64,000 bases of DNA from Prillingera fragicola (lineage: Eukaryota > Basidiomycota > Tremellomycetes > Trichosporonales > Trichosporonaceae). The notes beneath the pieces were generated by a model. It saw only the letters and a list, made by a program, of their open reading frames with translations. It was not told the DNA's origin and did no database searches. Numbering within the stretch: the stretch's first letter is position 1; every line of letters starts with the position of its first letter. Both the position numbers and the translations under genes were made by a program. The stretch lies in assembly GCA_002335605.1 (NCBI GenBank), contig BEDY01000010.1, forward strand, positions 124,001 through 188,000, read 5' to 3'. Of the stretch, positions 10,816-22,176 are shown piece by piece.

Positions 10816-12883
10816 ATGCCGCGCGACCCAGACGACTCGCATGCAGAGTCCTCTAACAGTGCACTCCGCACGAAGCGCACAAGCGCGTGCATGCACTGCA
10901 GGCGGCAAAAGCTCAAGGTGAGTTCACGCGATGCCCACCTGCCGACCCCAGCTGACCAAAGATAGTGCGATGCTGCACCAAACAGATCATGCACTCGGTG
11001 AGACCACCAATACTCTCGACGAGCTAACGAGCAGCTGCCGCGACGACGGCGTCGAATGCGTAGTCCGCCCACGCGCCAATGCCGCCCTCCTAGCTGACGA
11101 TCTACGATGGTGCGTCCTCCCTCCATCGCACCACTAACAATCCCAGGCAACAATCCGTCGAGTCCCGCCTGCAAAGTCTAACCCGCGAGATTGCGGCTGT
11201 CAAAGCCCAGAACGCCGACCTGGTCCGCCAAGCAGCCAACGGGGGATGGACGCCGAGCACCTCTGCGCGCGCATTGACGACCCCAGCGGCGCCGCCCCCG
11301 CCGCTCGCAGCGGTGCACAGCCGGAGTCACGACTCGACGATCAGCCATGCAAATGGGAGCGCCACAGGCGTGTCGGCTGCGCTTTCCGGCGGCGAGAGCG
11401 TGCAGGCGCGTGTACCGCTTAGTCCGTCCGTGTCGCTGGGCGAGCCGCATCACCTGCCTCAGCACTTGTATGGGCTGCGCGATATCCTGCGGCCAGCACT
11501 GCGGGAGCTGCAGCAACCTACACCGTTGGATGTCAACTTGGACGACGCGACGCTGCTCTGGGAATAGTAGGTACTTTGGGCGAGGCTGCCGCTGACGATA
11601 GCTTTTACGACTCGCTGTCAATCTTCCACGGCTTTACCGCCTCCACCGAGCTGGCAACACCCTCCCCGCTTCTCTTCTCTGCAGTCGTTACCGCCTCGGC
11701 GAAACGCTTTACTGCCGGCGCGCTGCGCACCCCGACCGAACGCTGGGAAGAGCTCTTCCAACGCGCCCTCGTGAGGTTGCTCTACGTGACCGTCCCAAAG
11801 ACGTGGGACGATGTCGTCGGCCTCGGCATCGCGCGCACGTGGTTTTGGAAAGCAGACGAGATCACCTCGGGACTCATCTACGGCAGCTATGTGGAGACTA
11901 CGACGCCAAACCAGAATGACTTCCGTGACCGCCGTGTGTGGGATTTCCTCGAGATGACGACCGTGTCGCATGGCATCTTGCATCTCTCCACCCCCGTCGT
12001 GCCCGACCGGCCACCGCGCGGCGTTCCAGCACGGCCGCCATCGCATTTGCTGCTGTCAGCGCTGAGCGAGCTGTTTGATGCCCTTGGCGTCGTCAATCGC
12101 GCACTCACGAGCGCACGCAGCCTCGTCATGTTGGCCCTCACGGGCGTCGGCCCACCACAGCCCATCACATACGCTGAAGTCGCGGTGCTCCGCCAATGCC
12201 GCGCCGAGCTGGAGCGCTGGGCACCGAAATGGCTCTACGAGATACAAAGTAAGCCTCCCCCTTGACTAGTGCTGACATCAGGCGCCGACCCAGCCAAGCT
12301 CCCTACGGGCTCGGGCCGCGAGTTCCTGCACGACCTCGTCCAGCTGTACTACCAGGTAGCGCTCGTCGTCGTGGACGGCTACCTGCACCAGTCCAGCACC
12401 CCCGATGGGGCGCGATACGAGTCGAGCGCGCGCGAGCTGCTCGGTCTCGTCGTCGGCCGTTGGGCCGACTCGCTGCACCTGTGGCCGAAACTCTTTCTCC
12501 ACTCTGCACTCATTGCCGCCCTAGTCCTCCCGCCAGAGGACAACTTGGTGCGACACGCACACGACCTCTTTGTCGCGCTCTCGCACATGCTCCAGACCTC
12601 TGGCGGGAAACTCCTCCTCCGCCTCGTCGAGCGCCTCGCCTCCTCGCAGGGCTCGTCAGCGGCCGTACCCCCACTCATGCCCGTGTTCACGCCCCTGCCT
12701 GACCTGGACTTGCCCGCGGTCATGGCTTATACCGGTAGCGACAGTTTCTGGGCAGACTTGTCGGGGATGCTGGGCCTCGAAGGCGTCGAGGGCGGCGCGG
12801 TGCACCAGCCGGCGCAGGCTGTTGCATGGCCTCGGGGGTTGAGTGATTGGAATACGGGGGTCAAGGAGGATCCGCGCCGGTAG
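10816..12883 (+). CDS. Zn2Cys6 transcription factor
   Basis: Six exons (introns 10918-10965, 10998-11034, 11110-11146, 11567-11601, 12249-12281) encode 591 residues. The N-terminus carries a complete zinc binuclear cluster, C25-x2-C28-x6-C35-x7-C43-x2-C46-x6-C53. Two introns cut through it, a common fungal arrangement. A short coiled-coil-like stretch (RLQSLTREIAAVKAQNADL) follows and could mediate dimerisation. The remaining 400 residues are helical and resemble the middle homology region of fungal regulators, without a recognised subtype. It lies between the AnmK-family kinase and MurQ, so it is a natural candidate local regulator. That is positional inference only. Confidence 0.9.
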
Positions 12884-14415
12884 GCGACGAGCGGCAACAG
12901 GTCATGGAGGCTAGGCAGAGCAGTGGGATTGGCGGCAGAGGTCGGCGCCAACACGAGCTGTAGGCATGTAATGGTTTTGACATGTTGAACCGAGGCCGCG
13001 CAGTGGGCCAAAAGCAAGCGATGTGTGGCTTACTAGACGACTTACCAATGTGCTCATCCTCGACACCACCGCCGGTCTCACCCCGCCCACTCGACTCTCC
13101 TCGCCGAGGTCACGGCGGATAAACTTTGACATGCACGGCACTGGCCAAGGCAGACGTAGATTGGAGCCTCTAGTGTGTGTAGTTTGCTTATCTTGCAGCC
13201 GCGGTTCATTCTCGCCCGGCAGGTGGCTCCCCTTCTGCACTGGTTCAATGCCATCAACTCGATCCTGGGCTGCTCTTTAGACGCACCATGAAGAGAAAAA
13301 AAAAACTGATCCTAGCCATGTGTCAAGGTTCTGGCAGCACCGAGTCAGCTCGCGCTGTGGACTTGCCCGCAGGGTCATGAAGTGTCACCAGCGTCATCAC
13401 AGATGGTGCCTAAATCAATCTCGGATCAAGAAGCTGAGCCGCTGGCACGCACACCGACGAACACTGGCTGCAAAAGTACAAGTGTAATAAGTAGATAGCC
13501 AAACGTTGGGCGCTCCCCGCCATCTTTCAGGTAACGGAGCATGATCACCCGAGCCTTCGGAGCAGGGGACAGCTCTAACTACTACCCGCGATCGATGTGA
13601 ATGGCAGCGGCGGCTCGGCAGGGCAACCTTTCCATCCCTGCCTGTCTCCGGAAACCCGACAGTTTAAAGTTCTTGAGCTGACCGCAGGAGACCCTTCGGC
13701 CGATGGCAGAGCCTCTCCACTAGGTGGGAAACGCGGAACACGAAACGACGACGTCGCCCTCGTAGATCAATCCAGTGGCCAGTGGCCGAGATACAGCCTA
13801 CGTACAGGCTTGCCATGTCCGGATGGATACACGTCATGTCTAGGTCGTAAAAGGTACTCATGGCCGAGGAGTGAGGGAGATACAGTAAACCAGGAGTTTG
13901 GGGTGTTTTACCACCATCACCTCAGCATGTTGGGGACGCTTGGCATGTCGGTGTGCCACTGCTGCCTCGCCGGTTACAGCTGCTGCTCCACAATGTACAT
14001 GCTGTCGGCATACCTCGATGATCTCATCCTCCTCCCTAAAACCTTACCGCCCGGCACTCGTTGGAGCGCACCTCTCCATGGTCCGATGGCCCATGGCTGG
14101 CTGACATGCCCAAGCTATGGGTCACATCGTTTTACCGCGGCAGAAACATGCCGTAGTCGCGATGAACCGACACCTTTGTCACCCACTGCTGCTGCTGCTG
14201 CTGCTGCTGCTGTACGTCAACGCCCAGCTCGATGCCCGAGGCCAATCTTACTGGCTGCGGCCTGCTCGCTCCGTCACAGTTCCAGGCTCGGTGGGTTCCA
14301 CGGAGCCTGCCGTGGTCCCCGGCGCCGTACTTCTACATAAAGGCGCACCACCTCCGCAAAGCCTTTGCCCCATCTTCCCCTCCCACTCACCCAACTTATT
14401 CTCATACAACCAAAC
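12884..14415. other. Long intergenic region with a CTG microsatellite
   Basis: No supported gene in 1.5 kb. An open frame at 13597-14340 has no recognisable domain. There is an A10 run near 13296 and (CTG)9 at 14186-14212. ACATAAAG at 14336-14343 is a weak TATA-like box 73 bases before the NmrA-like gene. Confidence 0.55.
14186..14212 (+). repeat. (CTG)9 trinucleotide repeat
   Basis: Nine perfect CTG units about 200 bp upstream of the NmrA-like ATG. It is in no supported reading frame. A similar (CTG)6 occurs at 60850-60867. Confidence 0.9.
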
Positions 14416-15623
14416 ATGGCTCCCAAGAAGATTGTAGTGTTCGGCGTCACCGGTGTGCAGGGCGGCTCGGTCGCCCGCGCCCTCCTCCAGAACCCCGGAG
14501 AGTACGAGGTCTGGGGTGTCACTCGCAGCAAGTCGTCTGCCAAGGCCAAGGGTGAGTTCCTGCGTCGTGCCAGCATGTGCACAGCTGCGATCTACGTGCG
14601 AGGACGTGACGCTTGCAGGTCATCCCCCGCGGGGTGGTGGCGCCGTGGCGTTGCTGATTGAGGCGCGTCCTGAAGCACATTGCGATCGCGGATTCGGGCA
14701 GGACGCTGACAAGTTCACAGCTGTCGCCGAGCTCGGTGTGACCCTCATCGAGGGCGATCTCGACGACCCCTCGTCGTACGAGGCCGGCCTGAAGGGCGCC
14801 GACAACGTCTTTGTCAACGCCGACTGTGAGTGTGTTCTCATGCCTGCAGAGATGAAACTGAGACGCGCCAGTCTGGCAGTTTTACAAGGGCGACAACCCC
14901 CAGGAGGCCCTTGAGCACGAGGTCAAGCAGAACACTGGAGCTATTGACGCTGCTGTGCGCCAGGGTGTCCCCCACATTGTCTTTTCGACCCTTCAGGACT
15001 TTATGCCAAAGTTCCACATCCCCCACTGCGACTCCAAGGTTGAGGGTGAGTGTTCGCGTCGCAGGCGAGCCGGGCTCCGGTGCACTGTTAGAGTATTGGC
15101 CGCTGACACCTCAGTCGTCAAGTACTTGAAGAAGAACAACATTTCGCATGCCTGCGTCAACGCCGTCTGGTACTTTACCAATGTCCTCATCTTCCCGCAG
15201 GAGAAGGTCGGAGACAAGACTGTCGTGACCTTCCCCTTCCCCGACGACCAGATGATGACTGGCTTTGCCTCGGAGCAGATTGGCCACTGGGCCAAGCTCG
15301 CTTTCGACGACCCCGAGAAGTGGGAGGGCAAGCACATCTACTGCTGCGGCGAGTGCATCACCCCGGCCAAGATGGCCAAGGAGCTTTCGGCCCACACTGG
15401 CAGGAACATTGAGACTGCTCACATGACTCGCGAGCAGTTTTACTCGGACGAGTTTAAAAAGACGCTCCCCACCGAGCTCTACCTCAACTACCTCGCGATT
15501 CTCGATGGCCAGCAGCCCTCGCCCGAGATGACCGCCAACTCCAAGGCGCTCTTCCCCGGCCAGTGGGACTTTAAGCAGTGGCTCGAGCACACCCCCAAGG
15601 TCATGGAGGTCTACGGCAAGTAA
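14416..15623 (+). CDS. NmrA-like NAD(P)-binding protein
   Basis: Four exons (introns 14552-14720, 14826-14871, 15046-15114) encode 307 residues. The Rossmann start KIVVFGVTGVQGGSVARAL has the GxxGxxG-type motif. SAKAKAVAELGVTLIEGDLD across the first splice is classic for the NmrA/HSCARG family of atypical short-chain dehydrogenases, which bind NAD(P) as redox sensors or reduce small substrates. HCDSKVEVVKYLKKNNISH corresponds to the region after the usual catalytic Tyr, and no canonical YxxxK is obvious. The first intron, 169 nt, is unusually long for this window but is needed to restore the family sequence. Confidence 0.9.
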
Positions 15624-16644
15624 GCATCTCCACCAAGCATGACACGGCCAGAGCGTGAGATCCAAGGCAGCCCTGTGAGGCGTGGGGAGCGTATGTAGCA
15701 GAATAAAAGGAAACATGAAATGCAGTAGTCTTTGCCGTCACTACCTGGCTTGTTCGTGGGAATCGCCATAGGCGTCACGGAGGCAGGAGGGCTTTGAACA
15801 CTGATGTTGCGATGTGGCTTACATGATGCACCAGCCAGGATGAGCTTGGCGGCGATCACTCACTCTGTGAGACTCTGTGCGACCCAGCTGGCTGACGAAA
15901 GAACAACAGCGCCGTGTACGCCGCGACTGCCGCGACGGATTCGCCTATTCTATCGTTGCGAGTCAACAGCCCCTAAGCGCCAGATACGACGTGCACGCTG
16001 GCTGACCTTGGCGAGATACAGCGGTGGGCTTATCGGGCTGGCCACGGCGCCGACGGACGGCTGGGCCGTATCGGGTCAACCTCGGTGTCGGGCAGAGGAG
16101 CGGTATACGTTCTGCGTCGCTATCTCTGATTCCAGGAATGCACTTGCAAGTCGCAGCCAGACACACTCGCCGACAAGGGGTCACAGAAGAGGAGCTGATT
16201 GCCTCCAGTAGTGGCCGGTTCTTTGGCCGCCGGGAATGCTGCCCGGGGTTCCGTCGGTTTTGCCCGCTTCGAAGCGCGTTCTTTGCACTTTCTAATCAAG
16301 ATCCCAGTACCAGTTGCTCTCAAACGCAAGGAATGATACAAATGGTCGGTCAGCAGGTAGGTCGTGTGACGGTGAGCCCTGGAGGTCGTGCCGAACGCCG
16401 GCAAGCTCGGCGGCGGCCTGCTCGTCGGGCTGTTTGCCGACAACCACCCATCACATGTATCGACGCCGAACCCTTGGCACATGCTCCGCCGTGTCCCTGG
16501 GCTGGTCTTTGTCTGCTGTCAATAATCTGTTTATAAGTAGGCGCTGCGGGGCAGCTCTCAGCACCCCGCACACGACAAGTATCACACTCTCTCCACTTGA
16601 AGATCCCATCGCTTCCCGACTTTGAACCCACGACAACACCCACA
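15624..16644. other. Intergenic sequence, no gene supported
   Basis: No domain-bearing frame in 1.0 kb. The last 110 bases contain the TATA box and leader of the next gene. Confidence 0.55.
16532..16537 (+). promoter_or_regulatory. TATA box of the UNC93-like permease gene
   Basis: TATAAG lies 113 bases before the ATG, followed by a leader without ATG. The assignment rests on sequence and spacing. Confidence 0.5.
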
Positions 16645-18318
16645 ATGGCGCACAACTACGCCGGCGAGGACAAGGCCGCTGCTACCCAGCTCGAGGGCCA
16701 CTCGCCTCACTCCAGTATGAAGGACGCACGCGAGCTCGAGGAGAGCCGCATGCACCACGACTCGGACCACGACAGCCTTGCAGGCCGCAGCGCCTTGTAC
16801 AGGTTTGGCGTCGGCTCGTGGACCCAGGTTATACTTGTTTCGTTTGTTTGTTTCTGGTGAGTCTAGACGCGTCGCCACCGTGGGCCGACACTGACGTGCA
16901 GTCTTCCGGGCATGTACAACGCCATCTCTGGTCTCGGTGGCTCGGGCCAGCTTGACCCCACTGTCGGTGCGAACGCGTCCGTCGCGCTCCTCTCGGTCGG
17001 TGCCGCGACTGGTCTCCTTGTCGGTCAGCCCGTGTTCGACTTGCTCGGTGTGCGCACCATCATCCTCGGTGGCTGGACCTATGTGCTCTACACTGGATCT
17101 CTTCTCTGCTACAACCACACTGGCGTCGGCGCCTTTGTCATTGCCTCTGGCGCCATTCTCGGTCTCGGCGCGACGTTCCTCTGGATCACGCAGGGTGCCA
17201 TCATGCTGTCGTACCCGCTGCCGCACCAGAAGGGCCGGTCGATTGCCCTCTTCTGGGTCATCTTCAACCTCGGCGGTGCCATTGGCTCGTTCATCTCGCT
17301 TGGCCTTAACTACCATCGCATCAAGGCCGGCACCGTCAGCGACGGCACCTACATTGCGTTCATGATCCTCATGGTCATTGGCTGCGTGCTCTCCTTCTTC
17401 CTCCTCCCCTCGCACGTCGTCCGCCGCACTGACGGCTCGCGCGCCGCTCCCCGCAAGGTCAAGGCTGCCGCCCGCGAAGGCCACTGGTGGCAGCACTTTA
17501 CCAAGCAGGCCAAGGCCGAGTTCTGGCACGTTGTCGCTCTCAAGGACGAGCCCCGTATCCTCTTCCTCATCCCCATGTGCTTTGCCGCCAACTGGTTCTA
17601 CTCGTACCAGCAAAACATTGTCAACGGTGGCTCGTTCACCCTCCGTGGTCGCTCTCTCAACTCGGCTCTCTACTGGGCCGCCCAGATGCTCGGCGGTGTC
17701 ATCATCGGTCTCATTCTCGACATGCCCTGGTTCTTTACTCTTACCCGCCCCAAGCGTGCTCTCTGCGGCTGGGCCTTCCTCTTTGTCACCGGCAACGTTA
17801 TCATGGGCGGCGGTCTCGCCTTTGAGAACTGGTTCGAGGCCCAGGGCAAGAAGAACTTTATCGACTTTTCCGACGCAAAGCTCTACGTCGGCCCCTGCTT
17901 TCTCTACATTTTCTACGGCATGCTCGACGCCTTCTGGCAAGGGTTCTGCTACTGGATGCTCGGCGCCCTCTGCAACACCCCCAAGGAGGCTGCGCGTTTC
18001 GTCGGTGTCTACAAGTCGATGCAGTGCGTCGGTGGCGCCGTCGCCTTCCGCCTGACCGCCAACCACCTCTCGGCCCGCAAGCAGTTCATCTCCAACTGGG
18101 CCATTATCGCCGTCACCATGATCGTCGCCCTCCCCGCCGTCTTCATGGTCACCGAGCCCACCGAGATGGAGGCCCGGGGCGAGTTTGGCTCGGACGAGGA
18201 CGACCGTCCCGGCCGTCTCAACAAGCAGACCGCGGCGGCTAACCGTGGTCTCGACACGCACGCCGACGACGGCATGCCCATTGAGAAGGCCATCTCGCGC
18301 CGTCTCAGTCACGCCTAG
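16645..18318 (+). CDS. UNC93-like MFS permease (DUF895 type)
   Basis: Two exons (intron 16857-16901) encode 542 residues. About 50 hydrophilic residues precede the first membrane span. LPGMYNAISGLGGSGQ is the signature of the fungal UNC93/DUF895 branch of the major facilitator superfamily, and 11-12 hydrophobic segments follow. RFVGVYKSMQCVGGAVAFRL is another strongly typical segment. The tail is acidic and hydrophilic. Substrates of the fungal branch are unknown. It sits about 0.8 kb upstream of MurQ on the same strand, in the same stretch as the other amino-sugar genes. Confidence 0.92.
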
Positions 18319-19100
18319 TTGTACATGGGGTTGCACGTTTCGTAGGATAGTAGTAATTCAATGGTTTGGAAATCAATAGTAATGTTCAAATGGTATCACA
18401 TTCAACGTCTCCTCGACTCTCCTTGCTGCTTCGAACATTGTTGCGTCGAGCATGTTGCACTCGAACATGATTGCACCTTATTTCTGTACGGAATGAGTCG
18501 CCACCAGGTTGCACCTTGACCCTACACCGAATGAGTCGCTCTGCCTACGAATGCGTTGCCATCTCGCTGTCAACTCTTGACCGATGAACGTGCTCATGTC
18601 TGCTCGGCTCAGAACCTTGGTCAGAGGCAGCAGCCATCGTACTACTGGCGCTAAGCACTGTCCAATGTACGCACCGAAGCGACTGGCAAGCCTGCAATAC
18701 CCTGCTCCACTTCCCCGATGGGCCCGAATGAAAGCAACACTGCTCCATGCAGAGCCCCGCCAGCCCCGCCTCGCACCTACGTTGGGCATCGAGTTACTCA
18801 CCTCGGGAGGATGCAGCATCACATGCACGAGTAGGTCGGTGAGTTTGCCGACTCTGCGGGCAAGAGCAGGTGGTGCCTGCTTTGTTTGGTTCGGCCCGCT
18901 CGCCGCTGCTGCTCGCCTACGGAGGCTCGGCGTCGTCGGCCAGTTGGGCGGAGAGCTGCACCCTGTGACGAGGGATGTCATGATCCAGTGAGCGAAGTAT
19001 CATTGCATGCAAGCGCTTAAGTCATGGTGCATCGCACTTCCGAGCTCCTAGCATTGCCCACTCCTCTACACCTTTGCTACGAACACGGACACCAGCACCA
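18319..19100. other. Intergenic sequence upstream of MurQ
   Basis: No supported gene. Between 18430 and 18540 short words recur: TTGCACCTT twice, CGAACAT twice and GAATGAGTCGC twice (near 18490 and 18530). The last resembles a bZIP/AP-1 half-site core. Its meaning is unknown. Confidence 0.5.
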
Positions 19101-20127
19101 ATGACGAGCACACCGATAGTCGACCTGTCGCAGCTGCAGACCGAGTCGCGCAACGCAGCCACGGGCAACATTGACGTCGTGCCGACGCTGCAAATGTGCA
19201 AGCTCATCAACGAGCAGGACGCGACCGTCGCGCAGTGCGTAGCGCAGTGCGTCCCCGTCGTGGCCAAGATTATCGACGAGATTGCGCCAAAGGTCCGGCG
19301 CGGCGGGCGCGTCATCTACGTCGGCGCCGGCACGAGCGGCAGGCTGGGTATCCTCGATGCGTCCGAGATGTGAGTTTCTCGCAGCGAGCGAACGCTGACG
19401 GCCAGCCCGCCAACGTTTTCGGCACCGTACGGCCAGTGGATCGGCATCATCGCTGGCGGCACGACGGCGATCCAGTCGGCAGTGGAGGGCGCCGAGGACA
19501 GCCCCGAAGGCGGCGCGGCCGACCTGGCAGCGCTCGACCCGCCCCTGTCCGCCGAGCTCGACAGCGTCATCGGCCTCGCCGCCTCGGGCCGCACGCCCTA
19601 CGTCCTCGGCGCGCTGGATGCCGCCCGCGCCGCCGGGCTGTTCACCGCCGGCATCTGCTGCGTGGCGCCGAGCGAGATGCAGGGCGTCGCCGAGGTCGTC
19701 GTCGAGTGTCCCGTCGGCCCCGAGGTCGTCACGGGCAGCACGCGCATGAAGAGCGGCACGGCGCAGAAGATGATTCTCAACATGATCTCCACCGGCGTGC
19801 AGCTCAAGATTGGCAAGACGTATGGCAACTTGGTAAGTCTAGCGTGCTGGCCGAGCTGACGACCAGATGGTCGACGTCAAGCGCTCCAACATCAAGCTCA
19901 TTAACCGCGCGCGTCTGATTTTCCGGAGCGTCCTCGACCCGCTCGCAGTCAAGAAGCCGCTCAAGGTCGACTTGGACGACGACGAGGCCATCGACGCACT
20001 CATTGACGCGTGCGACGGGAGCGTCAAGCGTGCCATGGTCGCAGCGCGCTGGGGATGCACGCCTGCCGAGGCTGGGGACAGGCTCGCAACGGCCAACGGG
20101 CTGTTGAAGACTGCGTTGGGAGAGTAG
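19101..20127 (+). CDS. murQ: N-acetylmuramic acid 6-phosphate etherase
   Basis: Three exons (introns 19370-19405, 19833-19866) encode 318 residues, close to the roughly 300 of bacterial MurQ. Nearly every family block is present: LQTESRN near the start, VIYVGAGTSGRLGILDASE (SIS-domain phosphosugar site), PPTFSAPYGQW, AVEGAEDS, GLAASGRTPYV, GPEVVTGSTRMKSGTAQK and KTYGNLMVDV. The two catalytic glutamates of MurQ correspond to E89 and E120, with the same 31-residue spacing as in the E. coli enzyme. MurQ cleaves the lactyl ether of MurNAc-6-phosphate to GlcNAc-6-phosphate and D-lactate. It lacks the long extra domains of glucokinase regulatory protein, so MurQ is the better call. Probably cytosolic, and convergent with the rhodanese gene 63 bp away. 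Confidence 0.96.
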
Positions 20128-20190
20128 AACACTGGGCAGAGCAGGTAGTTTACAAACATAAGTGTATCATGCATTGGGTTCTTGGGTTTC

Positions 20191-20705
20191 CTAGACTGCG
20201 ACCACCTTGTCGGGGTACGCTGCGCGCCATGCCTTGTAGCCGCCCTGCAGCACGTAGACCTTTGACTTTGCGCCGTTGGCGTCGACCCAGTCCTGGTACC
20301 AGCCTGCCGAGCGGGGACCACGGCCGCCGGGCTTGCACGAGTTGCAGTGGAAGACGACAGTGGGGATGCTGCTGCGTTAGCGGGTGCACGCAGAGTCAGG
20401 CATTTGAGACACCAGTGAGACCCACTTCTTGAGCAGGTGCGCCGTGACAGGCAGCGTAGGGTAGAACGTCTGAGCAGGCAAGTTGACAGCCGCCGGATGG
20501 ACATTGCGCGTCGCGTCCTCGTCCTGCGCTCACGTCAGCTCGTCGCCGCACTGCCCAAAGACCCACTCACGCCAACAATGTCTGTCCTGCGCGCGTCCAC
20601 CACGACATAGTCGACACCCGGGGTGCCCTGCAGCCCTGCGAGCTCGTCGACGGTCATCTCCGGTGGAGTCGCTTTGGGGGCCGGAAAGGCGGCGTGCCAG
20701 GACAT
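20191..20705 (-). CDS. Rhodanese/Cdc25-like single-domain protein
   Basis: Three exons (introns 20524-20570 and about 20369-20425) encode 136 residues. A single rhodanese fold is seen: VVDARRTDIVG, then VVFHCNSCKPGGRGPRSAGW with the active-site Cys in the HC(x)nR loop, then VLQGGYKAW. The loop is closer to the Arr2/Ibp1 arsenate-reductase and Cdc25-type group than to sulfurtransferases, so phosphatase or arsenate reductase activity is possible. The second acceptor is a CAGCAG tandem site: either choice keeps the frame and differs by one Ser. The end faces MurQ. Confidence 0.88.
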
Positions 20706-20746
20706 GGTTGGGGGTGTGGTTGTGAATGGGGGGGTGCGGCAGATAC

Positions 20747-20764
20747 GGGGGGGGGGGGGGGGGG
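20747..20764 (+). repeat. G18 homopolymer
   Basis: Eighteen consecutive G's about 40 bp upstream of the rhodanese start codon, following a shorter G7 run. It lies in the gap between the rhodanese and NagK-like genes. Such a tract is prone to slippage and to sequencing error, so its length is uncertain. Confidence 0.85.
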
Positions 20765-20997
20765 TGAGCTGTTAGTGGACGTAGCGTTGTAGAGAGTGTG
20801 AACATGAGAAGTGTGAATGAGAAGTGAGGATGATTGCGTGAGATGGTGATAACGCCATCTTCAAATTCAGGTCCACTGGTGCCGAGTGGCTGTGCAACAC
20901 CGTCTGTACACTTCTGCTGCAGATGCTGACAGGATGTACTGTTTACATGCTACAAGTGTGCGCATGCTCTCAATGTCGAATGCAATCTCATGGTATA

Positions 20998-22176
20998 CTA
21001 CAACACGCCAGCCTCGCCCAAAACAGCCTGAATGCCACTCATTGCCGGGTCATCAAGCTTGACGACCTCTCCCCAACTCCACCCTTCTTGCTTGAACCTC
21101 GCCTCTACCTGCTCCCACATGCAATCAACCTGGCCCAGCCCACCGGCGACGACCAGCATCGTCTCAGCCAGCCCCGCACCCCCATTCCTCTCCACCAGCG
21201 GCCGGAGGTTCTCAACGACCTCGCCAGCGACAACGCCAACCACACGGAGAGCCTCCTCGTCGCCTCTCTGCGCGCCACCGATGACAATCCGCGTGACACC
21301 AGCAATACGCTTTTTGCGCTCCGAATCAGCCAGCGGCGCAGCCAGAGTCGGATCCAAGGCGGAACACGCCGTGATGAGCTCGTTGGCGTCGCGGATGTTA
21401 AAGTGCTGGAGAACACCCTCCTGCCATGGCTTGAGCGGGATATCGTTTGCACTAGCCGCGAGGACACTGGCAATACCAGCCTTGCCGAGCGACCACCCAC
21501 TGCCGTAGTCGGCAAGCAGCGGTCCCCAGCCACCAGCTCGGGCGACCTGCGTGACATCGTCCCCGTCTTGCTCCCACAGCAGCCCCAACGACCCCGTCCC
21601 GCAGATAAGCGTCACCGCGCGCCTGAGCTTGGACGTCCGCAGCGGCGCAGTGAGCAGCTCGCCATCACCCGTCAACCGCAGCTGGGCACCGGGGAACAAC
21701 CCCTCGAGCGCAGGCAGGACCCGCTTCCGGTCCGGCGGCCGCGCACACCCCGCGTACGCGGCCCACACGCGCTCAAACACCGGCGCACCCGTGTGCCCCG
21801 GCGAGTCGGGGAGGGGCGCGTGGTAGGTGTGCAGCGGCGAGCCGGGCTCGGGGACGTGCGGGAGGGGGATGGATTCGTCGTCGGGAGAGCAGACTGAAAC
21901 GCCGCCGTCGTGGGCTGGCCAGATTAGGGAGCTTGCTGCCGAGGGGTCCGCGGCGGCTAGCGCTGTGAGGGCCGAGGTCACTGCTGCTGTTGTTGCGTCG
22001 ATGCAGACGTCGAGGCCAAACGTGCTGTTCGTCAGTTTGGTTTGAGGTGGATGGGCTCACACGTTGGACGGCCCGGCTTCGCCACGGACAATGACTGGTG
22101 GAGCGTTCGGCGAGACAGATGCGATGACGGCGGACGTCTTGGTACCCCCGCCGTCGATTACGAGGAAAAGCGGCAT
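20998..22176 (-). CDS. N-acetylglucosamine kinase-like BadF/BcrA-family ATPase
   Basis: Two exons (intron 22025-22060) encode 380 residues. The actin-like ATPase motifs are all present: LVIDGGGTKTSAVI (phosphate 1, D8), LICGTGSLGLLW (phosphate 2), GGWGPLLADYGSGWSLG and VVAGGLGQ (adenosine). This arrangement is that of eukaryotic NagK and the BadF/BadG/BcrA/BcrD family. A 50-residue Pro/Ser-rich insert near residues 65-115 is unusual. The likely reaction is ATP-dependent formation of GlcNAc-6-phosphate; glucosamine kinase is an alternative. It lies 0.9 kb beyond MurQ, whose product is the same GlcNAc-6-phosphate. Confidence 0.9.

Noticed and set aside
13597..14340. Open frame of 247 codons between the zinc-cluster factor and the NmrA-like gene
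   Set aside because: It has mixed low-complexity composition, no domain and a CTG repeat near its end. It overlaps the likely promoter of the next gene.
16582..18336. Long minus-strand open frame of 584 codons
   Set aside because: It is the mirror of the UNC93-like permease exon: codon bias in GC-rich genes leaves the antisense frame open. Its translation is a Glu/Asp/Val/Gly-rich string without domains.
19101..20127. MurQ gene read as a glucokinase regulatory protein
   Set aside because: At 318 residues it has only the MurQ-size SIS region and keeps both catalytic Glu. The regulatory protein is about twice as long and not catalytic.
6684..22176. Amino-sugar genes as bacterial contamination in the assembly
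   Set aside because: All have short introns with the same splice signals as the surrounding fungal genes and are interleaved with clearly fungal genes.
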